Positions 8,741 to 18,546 of a stretch of DNA of 64,000 nt are shown here, piece by piece. The notes below the pieces were generated by a model. The model was not told where the DNA came from, made no database searches, and was given only the letters and a program-made list of their open reading frames with translations. Made by a program: the position numbers and the translations under genes. This stretch comes from Effrenium voratum (Eukaryota; Sar; Dinophyceae; Suessiales; Symbiodiniaceae), in the NCBI GenBank assembly GCA_963377175.1, contig CAUJNA010001590.1:1-64000 (forward strand). Reading direction: 5' to 3'. Numbering within the stretch: the first letter of the stretch is position 1; every line of letters begins with the position of its first letter.

Positions 8741-10626
8741 AGATGAGGAGCGAGGATAGACCCAGCACATTGGCTCTCAGAGATATTCTATACAGGAAGA
8801 TCAAAGGGAGCAGGAAGATGGAGTTTGGCCTGAATGCCTATCATCGGTTGCCAGACAAACATGCTCAGAAGTCGTATGAATTCTCACTGGCGTTGATTGA
8901 CCACCAAATCAAGTCGGATCGAGAAGATCTGATGCTCGACATGAAGGAGAAGTCGGTCAAGTCAATGATGAAGTTGGGCGGCAAGGACGCGGCTCCGGCT
9001 GCCGGGAAGAAGGAGGGACGAGGTGGCAAAGGGAAGAAGGACAAATCCGAAGGACCCGATGCCGCTCCTGTGCTCCCAAAGGCCAAAGCAAAGGGTCACG
9101 CTGTCAAGAACGGCAAGTCCGATAATGCCAACGACAGAGGCAAGAGTCCGGGCGGAAACAAGGAGAACCCATGTTGGTATCACTTCAAAGCGGAGAAGGG
9201 ATGCTTGAAGGGGAATGAATGCACATTTTCCCACAGCAAAAAGACGGAACACAAGCTGGAGAACATGCCCAAAGGAAAAGGGAAAGGTAAGTCCAAATCC
9301 AGATCATCATCACCAAAGAGGGAGGATGGGGCATGCTTCGCGCTCCAGAAGGGAAAGTGTGAGAAAGGGAGTGCTTGCAAATATAAGCACGAGCTCATCA
9401 AGAACAATTCAGCTCCGGCAACGTCAAGTGACAAGGCGCAAGCCAAGTCGAAGGCTGCCGCCAAAGCCGCAGCACCAGCGATTGTGAGAAGGGCCATCGC
9501 CATGCCCGCGATAGTCTTAAAGCATTCGGTTCCTGTGGGAAAGGTCAGCTTCAAGAAGGACGTTGAGCAAGTCGAGCCGGATGAGGCCGAGACTGTCTAC
9601 CACGAGCGTGACGACGATGCAATGAGTGAATCGTCAAGATGGTCTGGCGAGCCCGAGATCCCCGAGAAAATGGTATGGTTCAAAGAAGTACTCGACGTCG
9701 ACGAGAACGGGGAGATCACCTATCTCGAAGACGAGAGTAGGCAATGGGAACGAAAGGGAGAGTGGTACGGCTATGAGGGCAATGAGGATGGTCCTTACCA
9801 GTACGTGCACATCGATGAGAAGAAATTCAAAAGCAGTGATCATCGAGAATTATCAGGCTATCAAGTCCAACGATCATTGATAAGAGCAAAGATACTGGAA
9901 GAGGTAGTGGAAGATGTTTACAGAAAACACTACTTTCCGGTAACCAAGGAGAGCACCATCGTGTTCGAATATGATCGAAACAAGGACGAGATCAAGGAAG
10001 CGGTCATCGACTGGAAGAAACAGCATGGTCTGCCGAAGAATGTGTTCGCAATGTCAACGTGCATCAGCAAACGGGTGAAATGGTTGATGGACGCCGGATG
10101 CGGTCATGATCTCATTGGACGAGCCAAGGCAAAGAGCCTGGGTGTCGATATTGTGAAAGATGATGATGAGATTGTGTTTCAGACCGCAAATGGTTCCACA
10201 TCCACATCTGACGTGGCCAAGATAGTCGTGGACGAGTTGGGCGAGACTGTCGAGCCGCATGTGTTGGATGAGACACCCACGGTGTTGTCAATTGGGAGAA
10301 GACGCATGAAGATGGGATATGCTTTTCACTGGATGCCTGGTAAACTACCTTTCATGGTTACACCAAAGCAGGGATTCGTACACCTACAAGTCAAGGACGA
10401 CATCCCGTACCTCGTGAGCGATGGTAAGCTTCGGAGTAACAGGCATCGCCCTACAATTGATGACCTCAAGGAGCACTTTTCGGAAGTATTGGCATTGGTC
10501 ACGAACGATGAGGCGGATCAAGATGGTGATGATGACAATGATGTCACACCCGCCGCTGCCGGTGAATCCGCAGAGGTTGAAGGCGAACATCATCATGGAG
10601 CGTTCGACTTCGGACCGCCCGGTTGA
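8701..10626 (+). CDS. Copia gag C-terminus, two CCCH zinc fingers, aspartic protease
   Basis: This 641-codon frame starts inside the capsid region (KWYDLLLKMRSEDRPSTLAL). It passes through a Lys/Gly/Ala-rich linker to two CCCH-type fingers: CWYHFKAEKGCLKGNECTFSH (9174-9236) and CFALQKGKCEKGSACKYKH (about 9335-9390). These presumably serve as the nucleocapsid in place of the usual CCHC knuckle. At 10087-10098 it has M-D-A-G within KWLMDAGCGHDLIG, the position and pattern of the retropepsin catalytic D-[ST]-G motif. Ala replaces Ser/Thr, which is common in retropepsins. The flap and hydrophobic segments follow (about 10180-10300). The first codons overlap the previous frame, so this is an internal segment of a polyprotein and the ATG is not a real start. 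Confidence 0.7.
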   Translation: MVVFRNKWYDLLLKMRSEDRPSTLALRDILYRKIKGSRKMEFGLNAYHRLPDKHAQKSYEFSLALIDHQIKSDREDLMLDMKEKSVKSMMKLGGKDAAPAAGKKEGRGGKGKKDKSEGPDAAPVLPKAKAKGHAVKNGKSDNANDRGKSPGGNKENPCWYHFKAEKGCLKGNECTFSHSKKTEHKLENMPKGKGKGKSKSRSSSPKREDGACFALQKGKCEKGSACKYKHELIKNNSAPATSSDKAQAKSKAAAKAAAPAIVRRAIAMPAIVLKHSVPVGKVSFKKDVEQVEPDEAETVYHERDDDAMSESSRWSGEPEIPEKMVWFKEVLDVDENGEITYLEDESRQWERKGEWYGYEGNEDGPYQYVHIDEKKFKSSDHRELSGYQVQRSLIRAKILEEVVEDVYRKHYFPVTKESTIVFEYDRNKDEIKEAVIDWKKQHGLPKNVFAMSTCISKRVKWLMDAGCGHDLIGRAKAKSLGVDIVKDDDEIVFQTANGSTSTSDVAKIVVDELGETVEPHVLDETPTVLSIGRRRMKMGYAFHWMPGKLPFMVTPKQGFVHLQVKDDIPYLVSDGKLRSNRHRPTIDDLKEHFSEVLALVTNDEADQDGDDDNDVTPAAAGESAEVEGEHHHGAFDFGPPG

Positions 10627-10635
10627 GCCGGTCCG

Positions 10636-11799
10636 GTGCGCCCGCCTCCCGTAGCTGAGGAAGCACCAGTAGACGTTGGGCCAGTCCCATGTCGTAATGG
10701 TGATACCGAAGCTAACGAGGAAGAGGTTGATGAGGATGATCCAGATGCTGGAATCGAAGTTGATGTATACGAAGGGTCATCGATCAAGAGGAAAGTGGGA
10801 GTTCTCAAAAGGGACGCCAACTCCGTTGCTCACCTGCTTACCCACAGGTATCGAAACCCTTTCTGCGAGTCGTGCGTCAAGGCAAAGATGAGACACTTCA
10901 GATCACGAACGGGAGCCTTCAAGAGGGAGGTAAAGACGTTCGGGGACCTGGTGACGTTCGATTTCGTGACGGCGTCAGGAGACCATGAGGTGGAAGGCAG
11001 GTATGCGCTCATCATTCGAGACATATATACCGGGCTTATCATGGCTTATCCAACTGCGAGAAGGGACACTGACTCCGTTGTCAGAGCCATCAAGCACTTC
11101 TGCGGGAGGAGGAAGATCAAGCAGGTGTACTCGGACGATGGTCCAGAACTGATCAACGCATGCGTAGAATTGAAACTGAACCACGACCTGTCCTTGCCCG
11201 GACGACCACAGAACAATTCCCTTGCTGAGAGAACAAATCAATTCATCATTGACCAGACTTCGGCTTGTCTTGTACATGCCGGTCTACCCACGTGCTACTG
11301 GGTGCAGGCCATCACCACGCTGTGCCATCTGATGAACGTCGAAGAGGTGAATGGATCAAGCGCTTGGTTGAGGCTGCATGGTGAGGAGTTCAAAGGCGAG
11401 AAGATACCTTTTGGTGCGCTGGTGGACTTCAAACCGAGCGAAGCACGAGGAGAGAAGAGGGAGAAATTCGAGCCAAGGGGGGAAACTGGTATATTTGCTG
11501 GATATGTGCTGAGTACCGGGACGCATTGGGCGAACAAGTGTCGGGCTTGGGCCCTCACTGCGTTTGCAGGTGCAGAACTGAACATCAAGAAGGCAAAGGT
11601 TCCACCTCGATTGAGAATGCCACATCAAACGGAGAGGATGATTCTCAAATCACCTCTCGCATTCCCAATACAACAGAAGTACAAAGCTGCCAATGAAACT
11701 TTGGAGGGAATCAAGATGTCTGTCGATGCAATCGGTCTGGATGCACATGATCGCCTGGTCGAGGATGAAGACTACGAGCCCGCGTTATTTGCAGAGTGA
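10636..11799 (+). CDS. Copia integrase domain
   Basis: A 387-codon frame just downstream of the protease frame, separated by a stop at 10624-10626. The N-terminal zinc-binding HHCC region reads HLLTHRYRNPFCESCVKAKM (10831-10890). The DDE catalytic core is visible: Asp in VTFDFVT (near 10951), Asp in VYSDDGPEL (near 11131) and Glu in LAERTNQF (near 11224). It ends with a region containing PFGALVDFKPS and GIFAGYVL, equivalent to the GKPRxxxxG-like strand block after the core in copia integrases. Integrase inserts the cDNA into host chromatin. All three catalytic acidic residues are present, so this is among the better preserved parts of the element. Confidence 0.85.
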   Translation: MRPPPVAEEAPVDVGPVPCRNGDTEANEEEVDEDDPDAGIEVDVYEGSSIKRKVGVLKRDANSVAHLLTHRYRNPFCESCVKAKMRHFRSRTGAFKREVKTFGDLVTFDFVTASGDHEVEGRYALIIRDIYTGLIMAYPTARRDTDSVVRAIKHFCGRRKIKQVYSDDGPELINACVELKLNHDLSLPGRPQNNSLAERTNQFIIDQTSACLVHAGLPTCYWVQAITTLCHLMNVEEVNGSSAWLRLHGEEFKGEKIPFGALVDFKPSEARGEKREKFEPRGETGIFAGYVLSTGTHWANKCRAWALTAFAGAELNIKKAKVPPRLRMPHQTERMILKSPLAFPIQQKYKAANETLEGIKMSVDAIGLDAHDRLVEDEDYEPALFAE

Positions 11800-12424
11800 C
11801 GAAAAGCGACTGCTTGACGATGAGGTCGATCAGATCGCTGGTCTACTGCTTGACGAAGGTCCGGAGATGCTTGTCGGAGATCGGGGGGATCATGTAGAAG
11901 AAGAGGATGCTAGACCGAGCTCGTCAAAAGGGAAAGGCGATGGACATGCCAAGGGCGATGAGGAAGTTGTGAAGCCCGACCTTCCACACGTGTCAGCTGG
12001 ACTACCTGGGGATGGCATAACGTACGTCAACGATGATGGCAGGGAGGTTAAGATCGACAAGGCCGGAAGACCGTATCCCGTTGGGAAGGACGGCTTCAGG
12101 TTGATGAAGACAACCAGACCTCCAGAACACACTCCTGATGAATGGGCAATGATGAGGAAATACTACACCGAGGAGGAGAAAGCCGAGGTGAAGGGTGGTG
12201 GCAAGAAGAAGAAAGACGGACCCAAGAGTAAAGAATCTGAGATTTCTGCGCCAGCTGAGACGCAGACATTGCAGATGCCCGGTGGTAAGAGAATTCGAGC
12301 AATGCTTCGAAACCGCTGGGGTGGAGTTGCATGGCAGTACAATTGGGATTGCGGAAGAACGTGTCAAAGATCAAGAACCCACAGGATGGGAAACAATTGG
12401 CTGAGCTTGATTGGGTCAGGATAG
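11693..12424 (+). CDS. Linker between integrase and RT of copia element
   Basis: A frame overlapping the end of the integrase frame. It is acidic then lysine-rich, with the segments ITYVNDDGREVKIDKAGRPY and TTRPPEHTPDEW. The position and compositional pattern match the variable connector of copia polyproteins. No enzymatic motif is seen. The reading shifts again near 12330-12530, where QDGKQLAELDWVRIVV is in another frame. Confidence 0.5.
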   Translation: MKLWRESRCLSMQSVWMHMIAWSRMKTTSPRYLQSDEKRLLDDEVDQIAGLLLDEGPEMLVGDRGDHVEEEDARPSSSKGKGDGHAKGDEEVVKPDLPHVSAGLPGDGITYVNDDGREVKIDKAGRPYPVGKDGFRLMKTTRPPEHTPDEWAMMRKYYTEEEKAEVKGGGKKKKDGPKSKESEISAPAETQTLQMPGGKRIRAMLRNRWGGVAWQYNWDCGRTCQRSRTHRMGNNWLSLIGSG

Positions 12425-12518
12425 TTGTAAATCCTGTTGACGGAGTGGTTGTCCTCATGGATTCCAAGCAATCCCAAGATGTCGTGAGACGAAATGTTCA
12501 GCTTGAGAAAGAGTTTGT

Positions 12519-13709
12519 GTGTCTGTAGTAATATACGCCTGGAAGTTCAAATCTGAGGAGCGATCGAGGTCGACTCCAAATTGGACGAAGGCAGTTGCAT
12601 CAGTCATTGAGCGTCAGAGAGACGAAGCTGAATTGATATCGGGGACGGATTCTGCGGGTGATACGCCGACGGATTTTACCTGGTACGAATGGGAGGAGTC
12701 TGCTGAGGTGGTCTCAGGAAAAGTACCGCTCGCGTTGCCCGTGATAGGGGAAGATGGCGAAGCCAAGAAATACCCATCGATGCCGTGCGTGACCTCTGAG
12801 CTAATACAGCACAGAGAGAAAGCCGTGAAAGTTGTTCGATTCTTCGACGCATTGGTGTCCAGGCCGGTTGGCCGAAAAGAGATGTTGACCAACCCTGATG
12901 CCCTGGCGTCAATGAAGAAAGAATGGTCGGGAGTAATCGACCAGGGCGTCTTCGACCTTGGTGCAGTGCGAGAATATGACGAAGGAGGCAAAAGCGAAAG
13001 GGGAAGAGATACATATGGCTCGCGCACATGGCATTTGCGTTGAAAAGCACTCACAGTTGCCTGTTGGCGATCCCAAGAGAAAGTTCAAGGTTAGAGGCGT
13101 GTTGCTGGGGAACCAAGTGAAGAATCAAAGCTTTGAAGCCAAAACCTGGGGAACTCTCCTGCTTCATTTGAGGCCTCGCGCTGGGCGGACTTCTTGGGTT
13201 GTCATGATGGTTGGGATGTGCAGATGGCCGACGCTGTGCAAGCGTACATTCAGGCCAACTGAGAGGCACGCTGTTGGATAGAATTGCCACCTGAGGCTGT
13301 GCCGAGTGAATGCAATTGGGGTAAGTACAGGAGACCAGTTGTTCCACTGAGGAAGGCAATGTACGGACACCCTGATGCGGGAACATTTTGGGAGCAGCGC
13401 TGTGATGAATCGGTGCGCGCCGTTGGCTTTGAACCCATCGGTGAGGAATGGCCGTCAGTGTACATTCATGAAAAGCTCCAGCTTGTTCTAGTTGTGTATG
13501 TCGATGACTTCAAAATGGCAGGGCCACAGAAGAACCTTGCCCAGGGATGGAGCATGTTGCGCACACGTTTGAAGATCGAGCCCGAGACTGGACTTGACAT
13601 GTACCTTGGTTGTAATCAAAGCAAGGAAAACGTCACACTCGGGAACGGACACCGCGTCACAACGGTGACCTATGACATGGAACAGTTCCTGTGTCGACCG
13701 CTATCTTGA
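12519..13709 (+). pseudogene. Copia reverse transcriptase domain (split by frameshifts)
   Basis: Three frames cover the RT. 12519-13043 has the N-terminal 'fingers' with ALASMKKEWSGVIDQGVFDL. 12958-13281 has KFKVRGVLLGNQVKNQ. 13284-13709 has LRKAMYGHPDAGTFWEQ and the catalytic YVDDF box at 13497-13511, with RLKIEPETGLDMYLG downstream. YVDD is the copia RT signature; it copies element RNA into DNA. Two indels (near 13000 and 13280) break the frame, and sequence around 13150-13280 is poorly conserved, so part of the palm may be damaged. Confidence 0.8.
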
Positions 13710-14508
13710 GGTGGCGGGCGATGTAAAATTGAATAAGGTTGTCACTCCTGAGTTGCACGAGGAAACAAAGAATCACGTCTCACAGAAGCCTGCGAAAGAG
13801 GGACCGTCAGTCGTGTGCAATTGGTGTAACAATCTTGTGCCCACCGACGGTTCTGCCACAGCGCCGGACCAGCGGGGAGGGACTCCTGAGTTGGCCACGA
13901 AGGAGCCCGTGCGTGGACACCTTGCTCCGCATGCCGCTAGCGTACTAAGGAAGTTGCTGTACGGTGCGCGGATTGCCCGCTTCGATTTGTTGCGGCAAGT
14001 GAATCGCCTGGCACGAAATGTGCACAGGTGGACTGACTCCGATGATCGGGGTCTGCACCATTTGATGTGTTATGTGCATCATACGAAACATTGGCGCATG
14101 GTCGGTTGGGTCGGAGACCCCATGGACGACGTGCACCTGGCCTTGTATGCTGACGCTGATTTTGCAGGATGTGTTGAATCATTGCGTTCCACCTCTGGTG
14201 GACACTTAAATACACAAGGGCCCAATACTCGGTTTCCGTTGTCTGGCAGCTCGAAAAGACAGGGTTGTGTGAGTCACTCAACTCCTGAGGCCGAAATTGT
14301 CGCGGCCGATGTTGCCATGAGAGCTATGGGTATGCCTGCTCTTAAGTTGTTACAGCGGATTCTCAAGAAGTCACCGAACTTTGTGTTCTATGACGACAAC
14401 AAGGCTATGATCGGTGTCGTGCGGTCGGGGAGAAACCCTACGATGCGCCACCTTGAGAGAAGCCATGGTGTTTGCATTTCGTGGATGCATGAGATGTTCA
14501 CCACGTGA
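13672..14508 (+). CDS. Copia RNase H domain
   Basis: The frame overlaps the end of the RT. Characteristic features are YADADFAGC (first Asp, near 14149), a RSTSGG-type box, the W/S-S-K-R-Q-like segment SGSSKRQGCVSHSTPEAEI containing the catalytic Glu (near 14287), and FYDDNKAMIG with the third acidic residue (near 14391). The order matches Ty1-type RNase H, which removes RNA from the hybrid. The domain continues after a frameshift in the next frame (ADIYTKAF). Confidence 0.8.
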   Translation: MTWNSSCVDRYLEVAGDVKLNKVVTPELHEETKNHVSQKPAKEGPSVVCNWCNNLVPTDGSATAPDQRGGTPELATKEPVRGHLAPHAASVLRKLLYGARIARFDLLRQVNRLARNVHRWTDSDDRGLHHLMCYVHHTKHWRMVGWVGDPMDDVHLALYADADFAGCVESLRSTSGGHLNTQGPNTRFPLSGSSKRQGCVSHSTPEAEIVAADVAMRAMGMPALKLLQRILKKSPNFVFYDDNKAMIGVVRSGRNPTMRHLERSHGVCISWMHEMFTT

Positions 14509-15301
14509 TTACATGTATTTGGCGTATGAAGTCACCGACAGAATGGCGGCTGACATCTACACCAAGGCGTTCAATGATGGACGCAAGTGGAAACATGCAT
14601 GCTTGCAGATTGGTCTGCTCGACCCGAGTTTGCTGTCTGACCCGGATACCCTCAAGGCGCTCACACCCACGTGTGATCCCATAAAAGGGACCATGCAGAC
14701 TGCTTCGGGAACAGTTGACGGAGTTCCCACATTTCCGTACACACACATTCCGATCATGCCCCCGGATCTGTGGTGGTCCGGCCTGACATCTAAAGAAGGA
14801 TTGCATGAGCATGAAGGACATGATCCGGTTGTTGTTGCCAAAGGGCCCAGACTGATGCGTGTGAAATCTCCACTCGCGGTTGTGACACCATTCGGGAGCA
14901 AGTGGCTTCGTTCCACTTGGTTTCTGAGGAACGGGTCATGGCTTAAGGTTGAGGACAGGGTTGACCCTGGGTTGCAATGTGAACGGATTGATGGGTGGGT
15001 TGAACGCGCAGTTTGGCAATTTCACCCCGTCCCGGTTGCTGTACCGGCGCGGGAGCGATCTCCGCGACCACGACCAATTCATGTTGGGTCCGGAGATGTT
15101 GACATGCAGTCCGTGCTGGCCGCATTCGTTGAGGAACTGTCGAACGAGCGTGTTGAATTAAAATGTGTCAATGACCTTGCTCTGGAAACTTTGCTCCGGT
15201 TGAAGCTGCTTATGCGTTGTCTGCATACCAGTCATGAGCAGTTTGTTCCTGGTCGTTGTTTTGTTCCATATCGCATAGCGGTGAAGCACAACCACAGTTA
15301 G
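14414..15301 (+). CDS. RNase H C-terminus and downstream segment of copia polyprotein
   Basis: Begins with the last helix of the RNase H domain (MAADIYTKAFNDGRKWKHAC), the classical end of copia polyproteins, where 'ADIxTK' is near-invariant. In ordinary copia elements the protein ends about here. This frame continues about 200 codons with a tryptophan-bearing segment (RSTWFLRNGSWLKVEDRVDP) of no recognised family. Confidence 0.65.
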   Translation: MSCGRGETLRCATLREAMVFAFRGCMRCSPRDYMYLAYEVTDRMAADIYTKAFNDGRKWKHACLQIGLLDPSLLSDPDTLKALTPTCDPIKGTMQTASGTVDGVPTFPYTHIPIMPPDLWWSGLTSKEGLHEHEGHDPVVVAKGPRLMRVKSPLAVVTPFGSKWLRSTWFLRNGSWLKVEDRVDPGLQCERIDGWVERAVWQFHPVPVAVPARERSPRPRPIHVGSGDVDMQSVLAAFVEELSNERVELKCVNDLALETLLRLKLLMRCLHTSHEQFVPGRCFVPYRIAVKHNHS

Positions 15302-17088
15302 CACCGGGTATTGAGCTCGCGATGGTTAAACATGACGGTGGTGTGCTTCGCGCTCCGTTGCATGTCTCGCTTCCTGGTATGAGAACTCGCACAATCGTCA
15401 CCTTGTATAGCGTTGACTTGTCTCGGCCCATCGTGCTGTTGGCATGTTCCGAGCCTCGTAACTGGTTCACTACCCTTGCCCGTCATGCGGGGCCGCAGGT
15501 GGTGACCATCACTTTGGTGGATGACTTAATGAGCGAGTACGGGGGGAGAATCGCTAGACATGTGCTTACTAAACCTTCCGATTTGTTGTTCTTCGCCGAG
15601 CCTTGCACGGGGGGATCATCATGGGCACGCCTCAACAAGACTCGCGGAATTGATACCGCAGAGAAAATCGAGGCCAAACAGAAGGAATTTTGGAAATTGT
15701 TTGGACGATTCGTTGAAATCAAACGGCATGCCATGACGAAACGTGCTGCGATTTTGTTTGAGTTGCCTGGAAGTTGCGATTACTGGAAGGACGAGAGACT
15801 GCATGAGGTTGTTCATGATGGTACTAGTCATGAGTTTGATGGGTGTCGCTACGGCTTGAAGCAAAGGTATGCGAAGAAACCCCTGCCAATCAAGAAACCG
15901 TGGAGAGTTGTTTCGTGGAACTTTGAACTTGGTAGCTCGTTGTCTAAGAAGTGTAATGGGAACCATGAACATGGACCTTGTGCTGGTCGGGAAACCAAAG
16001 AAACCCAGTTGTACACGTCGTTAATTGTGTGTGTGATCCTCCGGCGTTTTCGTGCTCGAGCAAAGTGCCTTCAGCCGGCACCATTGAAACTCGCTCTTGC
16101 TTGCATTGCGCGAGGAAATCCACGAAAGCATCAAGCTGCTACGTGTGAGAGTCACACCGCTTCGACTGTGCCAACGAGGGGCTGGGCCAGTCCCGAACCT
16201 CAGGCTTCAACGAGGGACTGGGCTAGTCCCGAACCTCAAGTTGAAGCTGGGTACAACTTTGGACCATTCTGTGGCTTTGTTTGCAGCTGGCTATTTTGGG
16301 TTTTCCTGGTTCTGGAGAATATCATCAAGATGACTGCCAACGCGACCGTCGTCAATACAAATGAATTCTTCTGTGTGCTTGTTGGGAAATCCAGACAAGC
16401 GGCGATATTCTTGGGGAACCTCGTGAAGAACGCCATCGAGGAGGGCAAAAGAATCCCCATGAGAATGGAGATGAGCAGTGACCTGGGTACGTGCACAAAA
16501 TGGATCGAGGACATCGGCGTCCCCGTCATCTATGCATACTCAGCGTATTACTCTGCGAAATGCCGTGGAATGATGAAAGGAGAAGGGCAATCCATGAGGG
16601 TTGCATTGGAGTTCCTCAGCAAGATTTTCGGACTTCTCTCTGCCGATGAATGCATGCTTGGTTGGAGGGAATTTTGCAGCAAAGGGAAGAAGATAGTCGC
16701 GGCGCTGAACCAGCTCTGTGGTGAGGCATCGCTACTGACAAAGAATCCTGAACTGCTTAATGTTACCAAGTATTGCATCGAGGGAGCCGATATGCTGAGG
16801 TCCATCACAGATATCTGGGATCTTGCCTCGGGTGTATCCGAGGACAACGAAGAGCGATTCTTCAAAGCTGCGTTCCACCAAGACACCCCGGTTGGGGAAG
16901 TCTACAAAGAGTTCGTCAGCGGCGAGTCGACCAGAACCTCGTCATCGAGGAGGTGGAGGAACTCCGAGGAGTTTCTGACGACTGCGGAACTCGAGAGGCA
17001 CGATCGAAGAATTGCGAAATTCAGAGCTCGAAGCTGGGGGAAAGTGTTCACGCTGGGCGTGATCAAAGCTCCCAAGGTTGACCACTAA
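15256..17088 (+). CDS. Extra copia-linked ORF: EPCT domain plus unknown helical protein
   Basis: A 610-codon frame. Part one (about 15340-16030) contains LLFFAEPCTGGSSWARLN and then ELPGSCDYW, GCRYGL and NHEHGPCAGRETKETQLY. This spaced pattern of a P-C-T loop, a C-x-Y-W, a C-x-x-G-L and a terminal H-x-x-x-H-G-x-C-x-G is one I associate with a domain attached to copia polyproteins of dinoflagellates. The P-C loop superficially resembles motif IV of C5 cytosine methyltransferases, but no SAM-binding FxGxG was found, so no activity is claimed. A 33-bp duplication (GWASPEPQ twice, 16169-16235) links to part two (about 16320-17088), a Lys/Glu-rich helical protein with a hydrophobic start and no recognised family. 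Confidence 0.55.
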   Translation: MFCSISHSGEAQPQLAPGIELAMVKHDGGVLRAPLHVSLPGMRTRTIVTLYSVDLSRPIVLLACSEPRNWFTTLARHAGPQVVTITLVDDLMSEYGGRIARHVLTKPSDLLFFAEPCTGGSSWARLNKTRGIDTAEKIEAKQKEFWKLFGRFVEIKRHAMTKRAAILFELPGSCDYWKDERLHEVVHDGTSHEFDGCRYGLKQRYAKKPLPIKKPWRVVSWNFELGSSLSKKCNGNHEHGPCAGRETKETQLYTSLIVCVILRRFRARAKCLQPAPLKLALACIARGNPRKHQAATCESHTASTVPTRGWASPEPQASTRDWASPEPQVEAGYNFGPFCGFVCSWLFWVFLVLENIIKMTANATVVNTNEFFCVLVGKSRQAAIFLGNLVKNAIEEGKRIPMRMEMSSDLGTCTKWIEDIGVPVIYAYSAYYSAKCRGMMKGEGQSMRVALEFLSKIFGLLSADECMLGWREFCSKGKKIVAALNQLCGEASLLTKNPELLNVTKYCIEGADMLRSITDIWDLASGVSEDNEERFFKAAFHQDTPVGEVYKEFVSGESTRTSSSRRWRNSEEFLTTAELERHDRRIAKFRARSWGKVFTLGVIKAPKVDH

Positions 17089-17833
17089 GAACTGGGACCT
17101 CGGATTGGCCTACCAGAACGAGCTGCGCGCGTCGATGAAGAACCTGGCGTATGCAATGAGGAGGGATGAAAGCGCTCACCAGCACAACCTCTTGCGCTGG
17201 ATGATTTGCGGATCAACTCCCAGCGACATCTCCGACGCATGCATCGGGGCGGTTAACTCACTCATGTGCATTTCCTTCATCATGAGGAGGTTGCAGCCAT
17301 TGGTCGGGGAGAGGCACGCTTCGGATCATTCATACACAGTCTGCTTCCGTCCGGACAAGTCCGAGTTGAAGGACCTGTGTCGGGAGATCGAGGGGGCAAG
17401 GAATTTCATGTGGTGTATCGATATGATCTATAAGTCGACGCTGCCTGCAATGAACATCAACTCCATCAGCTTAGCGCCACATGCAGCCGACAGGGCTGCT
17501 GAGAATCAGGATCGGCGCAAATGGGTAAACTGGCTGAAGGAGATTGAGAAGAAGGCAGAGAAGGAGCACGTGATCGGCTTCGACCAGAATATTTACTGCA
17601 CCTACAATGAGGCGGACAGGGAACTGGAAAGGTACCCTGAAGACTTCGCAGTTGGCGAAGAACCAACATGGTGGGTGATGGGCTCATCAAAGACTGAGCC
17701 GCCGCAGAGGACGGAGCGACAGCAGAAGTCGACATCAAGCGCTGGGCAAAGACAGCAAACCTCTGGTGGGTCAAACCCCCCAGCAAGGAGCTTCAAGTGG
17801 AGGGTCGTATGCAAGCGATGCCAACAAGATTGA
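17078..17833 (+). CDS. Unknown ORF inside the copia element
   Basis: A 251-codon frame overlapping the previous stop by 11 bases, so it probably continues the same polyprotein after a shift. It has helical segments (ELKDLCREIEGARNFMW; WVNWLKEIEKKAEKEHVIG) and a Ser/Gln-rich tail. No family is recognised. Its position between RNase H and the 3' LTR suggests an accessory, perhaps envelope- or movement-like, protein of the element, but nothing in the sequence shows that. Confidence 0.45.
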   Translation: MTTKNWDLGLAYQNELRASMKNLAYAMRRDESAHQHNLLRWMICGSTPSDISDACIGAVNSLMCISFIMRRLQPLVGERHASDHSYTVCFRPDKSELKDLCREIEGARNFMWCIDMIYKSTLPAMNINSISLAPHAADRAAENQDRRKWVNWLKEIEKKAEKEHVIGFDQNIYCTYNEADRELERYPEDFAVGEEPTWWVMGSSKTEPPQRTERQQKSTSSAGQRQQTSGGSNPPARSFKWRVVCKRCQQD

Positions 17834-18206
17834 CAACGAGATTATTGACTCCATCTTTCGCATGAACTCCGGCGGTGATGATGACAGATGGGTGATCATC
17901 AACGCAACTGCTGGGCACGATACATACACCTCATTCGAGGGAGGTATCACCCTGGGTGGCGCATCGGTCAACGTGAAGTTCAACATAGATGCCAACACCG
18001 GGTACCCAATCATACAAACTGTATTTGGGCCATGTCTCGCAGATGGAAAGAACGCGACATACTGGGAGTGCATGCTGAGAAGCCTGACCTCATGGCTGGT
18101 ACATTGCGAAGAGAAGACCAGTGCTGAATCCTTTCCTATGTCAGCAAAGGAAATGCAGCATGGCTTCAGCTATATGCATTCTTGTGTGCTCAAACAGGAT
18201 GCTTGA
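17766..18206 (+). CDS. Unknown C-terminal ORF of the copia element
   Basis: 146 codons in a new frame overlapping the previous one. It contains WVIINATAGHDTYTSFEGG and VSAKEMQHGFSYMHSCVLK-like sequence and a compact beta-rich look (GGITLGGASVNVKFNID). It ends about 340 bp before the 3' terminal repeat. No family recognised. Confidence 0.4.
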   Translation: MGQTPQQGASSGGSYASDANKIDNEIIDSIFRMNSGGDDDRWVIINATAGHDTYTSFEGGITLGGASVNVKFNIDANTGYPIIQTVFGPCLADGKNATYWECMLRSLTSWLVHCEEKTSAESFPMSAKEMQHGFSYMHSCVLKQDA

Positions 18207-18546
18207 TTACTGGACGCCTACCGGGCGCCAAAGCCATCAACACGTTGATCCCAGGCGGAGAAGAACCCCGACAACGCACCTGGACAATTGATCCGGATCA
18301 TCAGGGAGCAGAGAAGGGGCCCCATTGGTGGGGCAACGATACGTGACATGATGATTCAGAAGAAGAGCTTCCTGGTCCTGGATTGGCCCCTGAGGGCCGT
18401 CAATGCTAAAGGGAGCACGAAGACCTTCCAGATGATGGTCAACGAACAGGGATGGACGAACATCGAGGAGAGATCGTATTACGGGTCGAGTGAGCCAGTC
18501 TCCTCACCCACAGATACGATGAACATCATCTCCCGATTGCAACGAC

